NCBI RefSeq assembly: GCF_023699985.2
Contig: NC_069684.1
Coordinates: 16,761,001 to 16,825,000, forward strand
Origin: Odocoileus virginianus
Taxonomy: Eukaryota > Chordata > Mammalia > Artiodactyla > Cervidae
DNA: 64,000 nt
Reading direction: 5' to 3'
Below are positions 21,995-32,600 of the stretch, piece by piece. Under the pieces are notes generated by a model. The model was not told the DNA's origin, did not search any database, and worked only from the letters and a program-made list of their open reading frames with translations. The position numbers were made by a program, and so were the translations under genes. Every line of letters starts with the position of its first letter. Position 1 is the stretch's first letter.

Positions 21995-22296
21995 ATTTTA
22001 AAAAGTAATTTTGCTTATTTATTCTTGGCTCTGCTGGGTCTTTGCTGCTACACACACAGACTTTTCTCTAGTTGCAGTGAGTGGGAGCTACTCTTCATTA
22101 CAGTGTGTGGGCTTCTCACTGTGGTAGGTTCTCTTGTGGAGCGCGGGCTCTATAACATAGGCTCAATAGCTGTGGAGCCCGGGCTTAGTTGCTCCAAGAC
22201 ATGTGGGATCTTCCCAGACCAGGAAATTGAACCTGTGTCTCCCGCTTTGGCTGGCAGATTCTTTACCACTGAGCCACCAGGCTTAACAAATTAACC
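21995..22296 (-). mobile_element. CHR-1-type tRNA SINE, antisense, inside MIR
   Basis: A 302-bp SINE: ttggctctgctgggtctttg, ctctagttgcagtgagtggg, gcccgggcttagttgctcca, gtgggatcttcccagaccag and attctttaccactgagccac. Ends are fixed by a perfect 15-bp duplication. The frame 21974-22294 is inside it. Confidence 0.9.
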
Positions 22297-22311
22297 AATA
22301 AATTAACTAAT

Positions 22312-22412
22312 TTAATTCTCATAATGATCATATGAGACAGCTACTGCTATGATTCCTATTTTACAGATGAGAAAACTGAGGCACAGAGCCAATAAGTAGC
22401 TTGATTGTTTTA
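22312..22412 (-). mobile_element. MIR SINE, antisense, right part
   Basis: ttaattctcataatgatcat, atgagacagctactgctatg, attttacagatgagaaaact and gaggcacagagcc complete the MIR split by the CHR-1. Confidence 0.82.
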
Positions 22413-22415
22413 TAT

Positions 22416-22620
22416 CAGTGATTCTCAACCAGGAGTGATTACCCCATCACCCCCCCTCCCCATTTGGCAGTGTCTGGAGATATTTTTAATTCTCATGACT
22501 TGTAGTGATGGGGAATTATAAAGCCCAAGGGTGATGCTAAATATCCTATAATGTATAGAATGGCTTGACAGCAAAGAACAATCCATTCAAACTATCAATA
22601 CTGCTGCTACATAGAAGCCT
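22416..22620 (+). mobile_element. MER20-like hAT-Charlie DNA transposon
   Basis: Begins cagtgattctcaaccaggag and carries catttggcagtgtctggaga, tatttttaattctcatgac, gatgctaaatatcctataat and acagcaaagaacaatccatt. Near full length; naming is from memory of the consensus. Confidence 0.75.
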
Positions 22621-23707
22621 TGATTTACACCAACTAGCGTATAGCATTCCTCTGTCAACTGTCATTGAGCCAGTGGTGGACACATGAATTACTGTGGCCC
22701 AGTAAGACTAAAGGAGTGGGCTTTGGGGAGAAGCTACTTTCATTCATTTCTCTCCTGGTGGGCATGAACAAGGAGCACATAGCCTGATATGTAGGGGCAG
22801 TCATTGTGCTGAGAATAACCAACCTTGCAGTGAAGCCGAGGCTAAAGACAGCAGAATGGAAGGGCTGGAGCAACCTTTGTCCTTAATGACATTACTGAGC
22901 ATCACTGAACCATATCTCTCCTGGAAACCAAGCCATCTCTGGATTTTAAGTTATGTGAGGCAATACATGCATTAAGCCTGCTTGAGCGTGCAATTTCTTT
23001 CAGGCAGCTCAAGGTGCCATAATCAACACACTTTGCTAATTACAGGCAATATCTTGGAATATTCAGCAAAGTCTCTTTCACATAGTCAGATAGGAATCTG
23101 AAATTCACACATTTGGCTGAACTTTGTCTTAGGAGAAGATTCAGCCACACCTTCCACAGCTTATTCTCCTGTCTGAATGAACACGTACTAAGTAGAGACT
23201 TTGTGGGGTCAGTCGACAAACAGAGCCCAGTGCCATGCGCTGGGGAAGAAAGAGGGGGAAGGCCAGAGAGGGAAATTGTAATGTAAGTGGAAACATGGCA
23301 TGCTGTACACATGGAGAAAACAGAGAGAAATGATGAGTGGAACTCTGTGGTGAGGACCACCTGTGTATTGGGATTTAGAAAATGGAAAGGATGAGTTGAA
23401 TTGATTTGGAGGAGGTGAGCTTGGATGTAAAGTCCATTCCCATGTATTCCAGGTGACTTGGGATGATATATTGAGGGAACTGGAAAAAGATGATCTTTAA
23501 ACATTGTTCCAATGGGACATTCCATCACTGAAACTAAAGAAGATGACAACCTGAATTGTTTGGTATCGGTAATGTGTCCTATGGACTCTGATCGTGGCAG
23601 TTTTCTTTACACGGTGGAGGTCACAGTCTTGTTATTGCCCAAGAGAACCAATACATGAGGGAGCAGAGAGGGGCCACCTCCCTTCATATTAGGCACATCT
23701 TTGAGAA
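22621..23707. other. Unique sequence holding the longest non-repeat open frame
   Basis: No repeat was confidently recognised. It holds the 161-codon minus-strand frame described separately. Confidence 0.4.
23040..23525 (-). other. 161-codon open frame of unknown meaning
   Basis: Runs from an ATG at 23523-23525 to TAA at 23040-23042. The product would be rich in Ser, Leu, Pro and His, with no signal peptide, membrane segment or motif I can name. There is no obvious splice or promoter context and no neighbour to suggest a role. At about 43% GC a single frame of this length is uncommon but expected now and then in 64 kb. I regard it as more likely chance than gene. Confidence 0.15.
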
Positions 23708-24026
23708 GTGAGTGAACTGAAAGTTGCTCAGGCGTGTCTGACTCTTTGTGGTCCCATGGACTATACAGTCCATGGAATTCTCCAGGCTGGAATACTGGAG
23801 TGGATAGCTGTTCCCTTCTCCAGGAAATCTTCCCAAACCAGGTATCAAACCCAGGTCTCCCGCGTTGCAGGCGGATTCTTTACCAGCTGAGCCACAAGGG
23901 AAGCCCAAGAATACTGGAGTGGGTAGCCTATCCCTTCTCCAGAAGATCTTCCCAACCCAGGAATCGAACTGGGGTCTTCTGCATTGCAGGTGGATTCTTT
24001 ACCAGCTGAGCTACTAGGGAAACCCC
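23708..24026 (-). mobile_element. Bov-tA SINE with duplicated tRNA part, antisense
   Basis: Reading along the plus strand: a Bov-A segment, a tRNA part ending gagccacaagggaagccc, then a partial Bov-A (agaatactggagtgggtagc) and a second tRNA part ending gctactagggaaacccc. The repeated join is a known arrangement in ruminant SINEs, or the result of a second insertion. Confidence 0.9.
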
Positions 24027-24093
24027 GAGTAGGAAAGGATATAGAAGCTGACTTTAGAAGCTTGAGAAAGCCCTAAACAAAGTGTGTTGGATG

Positions 24094-24105
24094 CTGGATG
24101 ACTTT
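24094..24105. repeat. Target-site duplication, left copy (53-bp L1 tail)
   Basis: ctggatgacttt is repeated exactly at 24159-24170. Confidence 0.85.
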
Positions 24106-24158
24106 TTTTTTTTTCAATTGGAGGATAATTACATTACATTGTTGTGTTGGTTTCTGCT
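24106..24158 (-). mobile_element. 53-bp L1 3' tail insertion, antisense
   Basis: Oligo-T followed by aattggaggataattacatt and gttgtgttggtttctg, the extreme 3' end of bovid L1 in antisense. A perfect 12-bp duplication on both sides shows a complete, extremely 5'-truncated insertion event. Confidence 0.88.
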
Positions 24159-24170
24159 CTGGATGACTTT

Positions 24171-25063
24171 CTTAAACATCTATACCACATTAGAGAGTAT
24201 TCTGGAGTCTGTTTAGATAGGCTTTGTTTTGTTTTGGTTTTGTTTTTCTTTTTTGAGGGGGAAATAAATTCTTAGCTTAGTCTCTGAGCCCTCGAAAATG
24301 AATCATCTCAACATATCTGGCAAAAATAATAGGTGTTTTTATGGTGTGTGCAGTACCTTATTATCACAACATGTGCTTTCCCATATGGTCTCAATAGATG
24401 TTAATTCCGCTCATCTCAGATTGGACTATAAGTAGTCAGTAAGCCAGTAAGTACACACTCCCATAGTGGGGCTACCTTCATTCAGAACTCTCTCACATGC
24501 ACAGAAAAATCCACCAAAACAGAAAACAGGCATAAGTTTTCAAGATTCTCTTTCCCAGGTCCCTATACAGCATGGCAAGAAAGATGGGCCCAGAAATGAG
24601 ATAGTAATTGAGTCTTGGAAGCTTTAAAAAATCCAAGTGACACCACATGTGCCCTCAAACTTTACCTGACTTTTAATTTCCCTCTGAAAAAATGGCACAT
24701 AGTCTGTGGACTCCTGACTACAAAGCTTAGCAAGACTCCAGGGTTACCTGTTCTTGCCTTTTCCCTAATCACCCAAATTAGGTTTGATTTGATAATTGTT
24801 TGCGATGATGTCCGAGAAGGGGCAACTTTGCTGATGCCCATATTCACTGTTTCTGCTGAAGGGCAGACACATGATCCAAACCTCTCCTGCTGAGCCTTGC
24901 CTGTGGCTCCTACACACTTATTTTGCAATCAGTTCCTGCATTACATCAGGCTTTTCCCCTCTGAAACTGAAAAGAAACTGACCTGAAGACTCCTCTTGCT
25001 ATCTGAGATTCTTACCTATAGTCAGCTCCCTGGAACAAGCCATTTCATATTAACCCAATGGCT
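24171..25063. other. Unique sequence, no gene seen
   Basis: A tttgttttgttttgg patch lies near 24225-24245. Opposed frames at 24615-24893 and 24662-24928 have no recognisable domain. Confidence 0.45.
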
Positions 25064-25077
25064 AGAGAGGTAGATAT
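25064..25077. repeat. Target-site duplication, left copy (Bov-tA)
   Basis: agagaggtagatat matches agagaggcagatat at 25301-25314 with one mismatch. Confidence 0.85.
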
Positions 25078-25300
25078 GTGTGCATGCATGGTAAGTTGTT
25101 TCATTTGTGTCTGACTCTTTGCAACCCCATTGACTAACCCACCAGGCTCCTAAGCCCATGGGATTCTCCAGGCAAGAATACTGGAGTGGATTGCCATGCC
25201 CTCCTCCAGGGGATCTTCCAGACCCAGGGATTGAACCCACGTCTGTTGTCTCCTGCCTTGGCAGGCAGGTACTTCACCACTAGCACCACCTGGGAAACCC
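25078..25300 (-). mobile_element. Bov-tA SINE, antisense
   Basis: Complete Bov-A part (tttcatttgtgtctgactct, ggattctccaggcaagaata) and tRNA part (gggattgaacccacgtctgt, accactagcaccacctggga), flanked by a 14-bp duplication with one mismatch. Confidence 0.93.
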
Positions 25301-25314
25301 AGAGAGGCAGATAT

Positions 25315-26289
25315 ACTACAGTATTTTCTGAGCTGTAGATCAAGATGCATTAGAGGGTTCCAAACAAATTTAATGCAGTACAATTAGCACTTTAAAGGGA
25401 AATTTGCATAAAACAATCCTAGTTCTACAATTCATTGTTTTTAATTATAATTTTTTATCATCATTGTGAAACTGTCCAGGGGCTTTAAAGACCGTGTTCC
25501 TTTGTGGTGAAATAGCCTCCTAATAGTTTGAGAAATTGCCAAGAAGAAAAAGAAAAAAGCAAACCCCCAGTAGCAGAGCATGGATTCTGTGTTGTTTTCC
25601 ATTGTTATCACTGCATCATTCAGTAAATAGTTAACAATGTCACAACAACAACATCAAAAAGTGCAACACAATAGAAAAGAACAGAGGAGAGAAGGCTCAA
25701 CATTCCAGTCCTCTACATGAAACAAGGGCAAGAATTATTTGGCAAAACTGTTGTTTCAGTTATATAAATTCTACAGTATGAAAGCACACATTGTGTCTTG
25801 ATGTAAAATGCATTTCTTCCTGTGGGGTGGCAATCAAAATAATTTGAAAGCTACTGAAATGTAAAATTGAAGTTTGGTTACACTATCTTCAAGACTCGCT
25901 GTTGGGAAGTGACAAATCTATTGTTTATTTAGGGGACTGAAGAGAAATGCTTCTAGTTACCCACTGCATAAACCCCATGACTCCAAGAACCTACATTTCT
26001 CTTAGGAAGTTCACTATGCTATGCAAGAATATGCCTGGGCTTCAGTCGTGTTTTCCTCCTTCTGTTCCTTCCACCGTCTTAGTAGAACTCTCAGGAGAAG
26101 GAGGCATCAGAACTAGTGAGGCAAACCAGAAGGTGAGAGCAGATTCTGCATCCCTCCGATGATGGCATCCACTGAAATACATCTGGGTGACATCTGCCTA
26201 CAAGGCTGGAAACTGGCAGCGTTCACATAACAGGGTTTGGAGCAGAAACTTCAGCCACCACTTGGACCTCATTTTTCTTCCTGCTTCGT
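25315..26289. other. Unique sequence, no gene seen
   Basis: AT-rich in its first half; no repeat or gene recognised. Confidence 0.45.
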
Positions 26290-26665
26290 GTGGTTTCTTA
26301 TTGCAGTGAAATGTACGCAACATCAAATTTACCATTTTAACCATTTTGAATTGTGCAGTTCAGTGGCATTAAGTAGATTTGCATTGATGGGCAACCATCA
26401 CCACCATCCATCGCCAGAACCTTTTCATCATCTCAAAGAGAAACTCTGTACTCAAACAACAGCTTCTAATTCATCTCTCCCTCCAGCCCCTGGAAACCAC
26501 CATTCTACTTTTTTGTCTCTGTGAGTTTAACTATTTCATGCAAGTGTACTTTTGTTCTTTTGAGACTGGCTTATTCCACTTAGCATGTTTTCAAGGTTCA
26601 TCCATCTTGTAGCCCATGTCAGAATTCCCTTCCTTTTTAAGGCTTCATAATATTTCATTGTCTGT
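26290..26665 (-). mobile_element. Old L1 LINE fragment, antisense
   Basis: aaatttaccattttaaccat, gtgcagttcagtggcattaa, ctggaaaccaccattctact and acttagcatgttttcaaggt are classic antisense L1 3' UTR/ORF2-end sequences. A Bov-tA follows. Confidence 0.85.
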
Positions 26666-26676
26666 ATATATTCAGA

Positions 26677-26861
26677 TGGGGCTTTCCTGGTGGCTCAGAT
26701 GATAAAGAATCTCCCTGCGATGCAGGTCGGGAAGATCCCTTGGAGAAGGAAATGACAGCTTACTCCAGTATTCTTGCCCAGAGAATTCCATGGACAGAGG
26801 ATCCTGGTGGGCTATCGTCCCTGGGGTTGCAGAGAATCTGATATGACTGAAGCAACAGAGC
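26677..26861 (+). mobile_element. Bov-tA SINE, exact duplication
   Basis: gctttcctggtggctcagat, atgcaggtcgggaagatccc, tattcttgcccagagaattc, then a diverged tail. atatattcaga at 26666-26676 and 26862-26872 is an exact 11-bp target-site duplication. Confidence 0.92.
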
Positions 26862-26917
26862 ATATATTCAGACGCTGTTTTATTTTATTTTAAGATTTTT
26901 ATATGGACAATTTTTAA

Positions 26918-27061
26918 AGTCTTGAGTTTATTACAATATTGCTTCTGTTTTATGTTTTGGTTTTTTGGCTGAGAGGCATGTGGGATTTAGCTCCTCGACC
27001 TGGAATTGAACCAGCATCCCCTACGTTGAAAAGGCTTATCACTGGACCCCAGGGAAGTCCT
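26918..27061 (-). mobile_element. CHR-type tRNA SINE, antisense
   Basis: attacaatattgcttctgtt, ttggttttttggctgagagg, gcatgtgggatttagctcct and cactggaccccagggaagtc. Confidence 0.88.
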
Positions 27062-27864
27062 GATGTTATTTTAAATATAGGTACACACTTATGCTTCTCC
27101 CCTGGCATTTACTGTGTCATGTTCACGTTGGACCAGCAGCAGAGGGAAGAAAGCTATGAAGCTACTGTTGTCCATAAAAGACCTGGAGACAATGGTTCAA
27201 AAATCCTATGGCCAAAACTGTGCGGTGGCTGACTTCTCTGGCTCTCTTTTGCTGACTCTGAAAGTTTTCAAAGGTTAGAATAATGTTCTAAGACTGCCAG
27301 ACTTCAAAACCTGTTGAGATGTTTCCCTGGATCCTTACTCCTAGGAGCAGGACCCAGCTTCCCTTAGAAACTAGCTGACTCCTCTCTCCGAGGGCTACAT
27401 TTTAGCATCTGTTAGTGGAAAACAGAAGAGATTTGCTCTGACTCCCTTGTTTCCCTCATTCAAACACCCCCATTTGCATTCACGTAACTTAACTGTGATT
27501 TCTAGAGCAGACGTTTTGCTATGTGCCACTCCCCTCTTTTCCTTCCTTATTCAGGTTCTAGATGATCTAGAGGCTCAGTAAGAATGTGGACAGGACATTT
27601 GTACAGAATGGAACTGTTAGAAATGAGACTGAAACAGAAACAAGGGCAAAGAATCCTCATGTTTGGGTATCTGATATCATTATGTTCTGTGATTCAGTGA
27701 CAAATTCAGGTGTAGAAAGTAGCCTGAGAAAAAAGAAAGAAAGAAAGTAGCCTGATAGGAGACACAGACCAGGCAGAATCTCACCTGAGTGTCTCTGAGG
27801 GGTCTGAGCTGTGGTCATAGTCCTGAGCCTTTGTTTATGAGCCAATCCAGTTCTGATCACTGTT
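27062..27864. other. Unique sequence, no gene seen
   Basis: A short (GAAA)n run lies at 27731-27747. No gene recognised. Confidence 0.45.
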
Positions 27865-28080
27865 CGATAATACTAATAATAGCTAATGTTATTGAATTCT
27901 TACTATGCATCAGGCTATTTTCTAAATGCTTTTTAAGTGTGTTCTCTCATTTAATCCTCAACAGTAACCCTATGATATTCTATTACAATTCCCATTTTAC
28001 AGATGAGGACTGGTTAAGTAGTGTGTATGATGTAATGCAGTTAATAAATGGTAGTGCTGGAATTCCAGCTGAGGGAGTGG
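27865..28080 (-). mobile_element. MIR SINE, antisense
   Basis: actaataatagctaatgtta, cttactatgcatcaggctat, tctcatttaatcctcaacag, cattttacagatgaggact and gtagtgctggaattccagct: a near-full MIR on the complement. Confidence 0.85.
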
Positions 28081-28597
28081 GGGCCAGAAACTTCTTTGGT
28101 CTTTAGCACTCTTCTGTACCTCTCTTATTTAATTCTTCAACTCAGAAGCCTAACTTGTGATCAAACACAGTCTTACAGATGCCTCTGAAGGCTCGTATTG
28201 GGCCAGTCTCTCTGGAGAGTTATCAATACTGCGAGGACACAGAAACACTCAGAAGAAACACTGCGGTTCTCTTCCTTTGTCGTCTCGACCCCAGGGCATT
28301 ATCCAGCAGACGTGACCTGAAGATAGCCTGATCAGGCATTAGAACCATCAAAATTACTTCTTTTTTTTATTTTTTTTAGATGGAAAGAAACATTTCATCA
28401 CATGTCCTACTAACAGTGTATAGGCATATCATAGAATAAGTATCTCCTGCATTCACAGCAAGAACACTGTAGAGAATGCAGCTAGAAATTAGCTTCCAAA
28501 AAACATTTACTTATAAGTCTTGTTAAACACTTTACTATATGCATTGCAGAATGCATATTGCTCCATATTACCTCTTAAAGTCCACAAATTAACATTG
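28081..28597. other. Unique sequence, no gene seen
   Basis: T-rich patch at 28361-28377. Nothing else recognised. Confidence 0.45.
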
Positions 28598-28665
28598 ACT
28601 TTTTGAATACCTACTAGTTAGCCAACATCATGCTGAATACTATAATGGATACAAAAAAAATGTGG
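28598..28665 (-). mobile_element. L2-like fragment, antisense
   Basis: ttgaatacctactagttagc then catgctgaatactataatgg; weak similarity to the antisense L2 tail. Confidence 0.4.
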
Positions 28666-29795
28666 CATGATATTACCCTTTTTAAAAACACATCCAGAAC
28701 ACATCCAGGGTAATTTTAGTTCTCTGACACATGAGTATTGAGCAGTGGATGGTCCATTCTGGGAAATCTCTATATGCTAACTTTTACTATATGAAGCTGG
28801 CACATTTCCTCCGCAAGCCACCACTCATCTTGTCTCTAGAACAGAGATTCAATCACCTCCCACTTCTTCCTTACTCTGTGTTTCTTGTCTGTCAGTTTCT
28901 TTAAGAATTTCCTTAATTTCTTTGCCTTAAATGGCAGAGAAACTAAGGGCTAGGAGAGATTCAAAGCAAAATATATTCACTGCACACAAAAATAAAAACA
29001 ACTCCACTTAAAACTAATCAGCACTGGAGAGGAAAGCAAGGTCAACACAAACATTTCCTCTGTTTCCAACATGAGAGGAATTCCTCCCAGCGTTTTGGTC
29101 ATGCTCATTTCTGTTCATTTTCTGGTTCACTTCATGTGACTTCCTCTGGGTCTTATTTGGGTCATTTGAATCAGAAATGACAGCCAGTGAACCCACTTAA
29201 ATCTAAGTCAAGCATGGCATGAACTCTGCTATTCTTAGAGACTCTGGAATCATTTTGAAAGAAGGAATGGAACATACATTTCACCAGGTGATGACCTAGA
29301 ACCTCCTTGTTTTGAAAAGTTATAATGTCAGCTTAAAGATGCTGAAGGATACTCAGCAGCTCTGAATGGCCTGGGGAATATACACCCTATAGCCTGAATC
29401 CAGCTATGTGCTTGGAAGTCTGTTTATCCCCTGGCTTGGGCTATATTCCAATCTAGGTGATCCCTGAGAGCAGTGTTTTTGTTTTTGTTTTTGTTTTACT
29501 ACCTATTCAGCCTACATCAAAATCTGCATAGATGAGGGTTCTTGTGAAAAGAGCAGATTCTAAAATTCCACCCAAGGCTTAATGGCTCCTGAACTTGGAG
29601 GTGGAATCCAGGAGTCGACTTTCTTTAATATTCTCAGGGTCCCTTTCCCTTAATCTGTCAGCCACTGAAAAGGGGCAGAGGGACCTTAGCCAGCTTGGGC
29701 TTGGGAACAATATTGGCAGCAGAGTGGCCCTTCCAGCAGGCAAGACTGATGGCTAGGGAAGGGCCAAGAGGAAGCAGAGACCAGTGGCCTTTGGC

Positions 29796-29803
29796 TATAA
29801 AAA
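29796..29803 (+). promoter_or_regulatory. TATA-box-like element
   Basis: TATAAAAA in the context ttggctataaaaaagcatcg, in a repeat-poor, moderately GC-rich block. No transcript start or downstream exon could be identified, so this is only a motif match. Confidence 0.25.
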
Positions 29804-30068
29804 AGCATCGGGCAAGTGCCAGTGCTGGAAGCAAAGTCAGGCTCAAAAAAAAACCCCCAAACACAGCCTGATTACATCTCTGCCTAGACTTCCACTTGCT
29901 TTTAATTCTCAGACTTAATAGGAAAACCCGATTTCTTCTTCCCATACTCAACACCACCTTCCATACCCACTGCACCTCTTATCCAACCTATACTTTACTT
30001 AAAGTGATCCAATGCAAAGTTTAATCCAGGAAGGGAAGGAATGGGTAGCAGCTGGGGGAAACCAGTTG

Positions 30069-30082
30069 GTTGCCATGGAAAC
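30069..30082. promoter_or_regulatory. X-box motif (RFX-type palindrome)
   Basis: gttgccatggaaac fits the RFX X-box consensus, two half sites (GTTGCC and GGAAAC) around AT. RFX factors bind such sites in ciliary gene promoters and other enhancers. Occupancy here is inference. Confidence 0.4.
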
Positions 30083-30849
30083 CCCGCCTGCCACAGGGCC
30101 TGAATGGTTTTCTGTTTGCCGATGTCCAGTTCTTTAGGGCAGGCCCTGGCATCGGCAGGGGCCTGGGCACCGCATCCTGTGTGTCCCGTTTCCGGCATCC
30201 GGCCCAGTGACATCCACCCCAACAGGTCTCCTGGGAGCAGGCAGGGTGTCCGGGACTAAAAGCTTCCTCCTGACCTCTTGTCCTGCTGCTGCTACCCTCC
30301 CCAGCTGGGAAGTGAAGGGAAGCAGAGGGTGTTTCCCAGCTCTTTGAAGAGAGGGTCCTTGTTTTCTCTTGCATTTTATTCTTCCTTTCCTCGTCATCCA
30401 AACACGAACCATTGGCCATTTGCCTGTCTCCCTGCTGGCCAGCTGTCCTTGCCATTCTCCGTTTCTGAATTTCTGTTCATCTCCCAGGGACTGCAGAGTT
30501 TGTTTTCATCCCTCTTGGTACACTGGGTGAGCTGCTCTCTCTAGTTTGCTCTCTGAAATTGTGCCTCCAGCAGCTGATGAGAAAGGTTGGACCACAGCCA
30601 TCCAAATGATTCAGGGAGATGATCAATGGCTTTAGTCTGTTCAAAAGGTTTGTAAGACCCAGATTAGGAATGACCAAGGCTTCTAGGTACCTAGCTCATG
30701 CTGTGCATGGAGTGTACGCTGCTGTGCTCTAGGCTATCATGCTCACATACCAGTTCCTCCAACTGTCAACTGTTTTCACATTTGTAGGCTTCTACATGGG
30801 CTACTCCTGCTTGGAGAGTCCCTGCTGCCCATTTTTACTTTAGCCTACC

Positions 30850-31237
30850 AAGTCCTGAATGCACTAGCCCCTGCTTTCCTCCCCAGAGTGTATCATGCAT
30901 CTTTGCTTTTCATAGTCACCTTGCATCAGACACAAAGGCCTTTTTGCAGTTACTATACAGTCTTGGCAGTTTTCTGCCCCAGGGCCTTTGCACCTTCTAC
31001 CCCCACCCCACCCCTCACTTTCCAGGCTCTTCCCTATCTTGCCATGGTTAATTCCTTCTTATCTTTCCGGTCTTACCTAACATAGGCTTCTCAGAGGCCG
31101 ATCATTCTAATGTGCCCCCTCCTTGCCCTCTATATCAGCCCTCTTCTTATTTCTTCCCAGCATGTTTGTAATATTTGTTTCTCACTGCCTTATCACACTG
31201 CCTGGTGCAGTATTTATTGAATAAATGAAAGAGTAGC
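30850..31237 (+). mobile_element. L2 LINE 3' region, first copy
   Basis: gggcctttgcaccttctacc, ggctcttccctatcttgcc, tttctcactgccttatcac, then tgcctggtgcagtatttatt and gaataaatgaaag: the sense L2 tail, diverged. Confidence 0.65.
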
Positions 31238-31239
31238 TC

Positions 31240-31550
31240 ATTTCTATCTGTCCTTCCAAATTCCACCTAGAACTCAATTACCTCCTTGTGTAAATCATTC
31301 CTGACTACCCCGCCATGGGCTTACCTCCCAGGTCTTGGGGTGTCTGCTCTGAGTGTCCCCTGCACCCCGGGCTTACCTCTCATGCTACATAACAGTGCCT
31401 GCTGGTGTGTCCTTCCCTTCAAGCAGATGGTTAGCTTTGTAAGGGGAGGATTAATGGGGAGGATTATAACTTTCATTTCTAGAAAAATATCTGACACATA
31501 GAGATGGCCTAACCAATGTTAGTTAAATGAGTAAATCAATGAACAAATGA
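31240..31550 (+). mobile_element. L2 LINE 3' region, second copy
   Basis: cattcctgactaccccgcca, tacctctcatgctacataac, aaatatctgacacatagaga and gttagttaaatgagtaaatc follow L2 again directly after the previous tail. Confidence 0.6.
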
Positions 31551-31824
31551 CTAGCTAACATTTCAGAGATGTACAGAAAACTTAAAGAGTGAAGCTACTA
31601 TCTACTTCAACAATATACAGAGATAAATTGCAGAAGAAAAATTTTGTATAGTTTGATTCTCATGTTTCCTTGTCCTTCCTGGTCTGATAATATTCCAGTA
31701 GTCTAGGCAAGCAACCATCTGGTAAGGTCTTAGACATGGGAGTCCAAATTCTTACCACTGAAATGTCCCTATCATTACAAGATTTTATGATGCTCATTTC
31801 CGAATGTTAAAACACAGAGTGGAG
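31551..31824. other. Unique sequence, no gene seen
   Basis: Nothing recognised. Confidence 0.45.
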
Positions 31825-31930
31825 GGGTGAATTTCACACATCTCTTTCGGCCTCGGTGTTCTCACCTATGAAGAAAAGGGTGGATGACAGAATGTCTGAA
31901 GTATCTTCCCACTCTATCATTTATGATTTT
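31825..31930 (+). mobile_element. MIR SINE fragment
   Basis: ggcctcggtgttctcaccta followed by tgaagaaaagggtggatgac matches the MIR central region; diverged. Confidence 0.5.
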
Positions 31931-32404
31931 AAAAAATCAAGGTAACTAACATTGACCTTTGAATGCATTGAAAAATTTCCAGCATCTTGGGGGTGCTTTA
32001 GGGCTGAAGAGAACCCTGGCTAGAAACCTCAGCTCTGGGCATCTCAGGTTTGATGTTCTCTCTCAGGGCAGACAAAGTCATCTTCTTTCCTATACCATCT
32101 AGTGTGTTGTGGCTCAAAAGCTTGTGGGATCAGAGTATAAAGTAAGACCAAGGGCATAAAGGGCAGAGAGGGACTCTCAATAATGTGGTCCCATTGATCC
32201 AGCAAAGAGCGATGCTGAGGGGGCCAGAGATGAGTGTGGCTGCTTCAGAGAACATGTGATGTAAATGTGGCTGGGAGGGAGGAAGAGGCTGGAGGTGGAG
32301 AAGATACAGACTGAAGTCAGAATGAGTTGAGAGGAAAGATTATTGAGACAAGGAAAGAAGAGTGTAAGAATAACAGGCAGCCAGTAAAATGCTGCAGGAA
32401 GATC
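31931..32404. other. Unique sequence, no gene seen
   Basis: A purine-rich stretch at 32250-32370 may be a very old L2 remnant; not called. Confidence 0.4.
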
Positions 32405-32600
32405 ATGAACCCAGCATTCAAAAGACTTTATATCTAGCTCAGGTTGGCCACCAACTAGCTGTGTAACAAGATTTGCATGACATCTCTGGGCCTCAGTTTC
32501 TGCATCTGCAAAAATGGAACAAATACAATAGCACCCTCCCCACAACACAGTACTATTTCTTGAACTAAAATAAGCTGATGGAAAAGAAAGCACTTAAAAG
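32405..32600 (+). mobile_element. MIR SINE
   Basis: caccaactagctgtgtaaca, catctctgggcctcagtttc, tgcatctgcaaaaatggaac: the tRNA-related and core parts of MIR. The minus-strand frames across it are not genes. Confidence 0.8.

Larger units (their letters stand above)
28666..30849. other. Repeat-poor 2.2 kb block, no gene confirmed
   Basis: Contains a (GTTTTT)n run at 29477-29497 but no recognised SINE or LINE. The 29.65-30.5 kb part is richer in GC than its surroundings and has several overlapping frames (up to 144 codons at 30021-30455 minus) with no recognised domain. A TATA-like element and an X-box inside are listed separately. Confidence 0.4.

Noticed and set aside
30021..30455. 144-codon minus-strand frame as a gene
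   Set aside because: No domain, overlaps other frames on both strands, and lies in moderately GC-rich DNA where long frames arise by chance.
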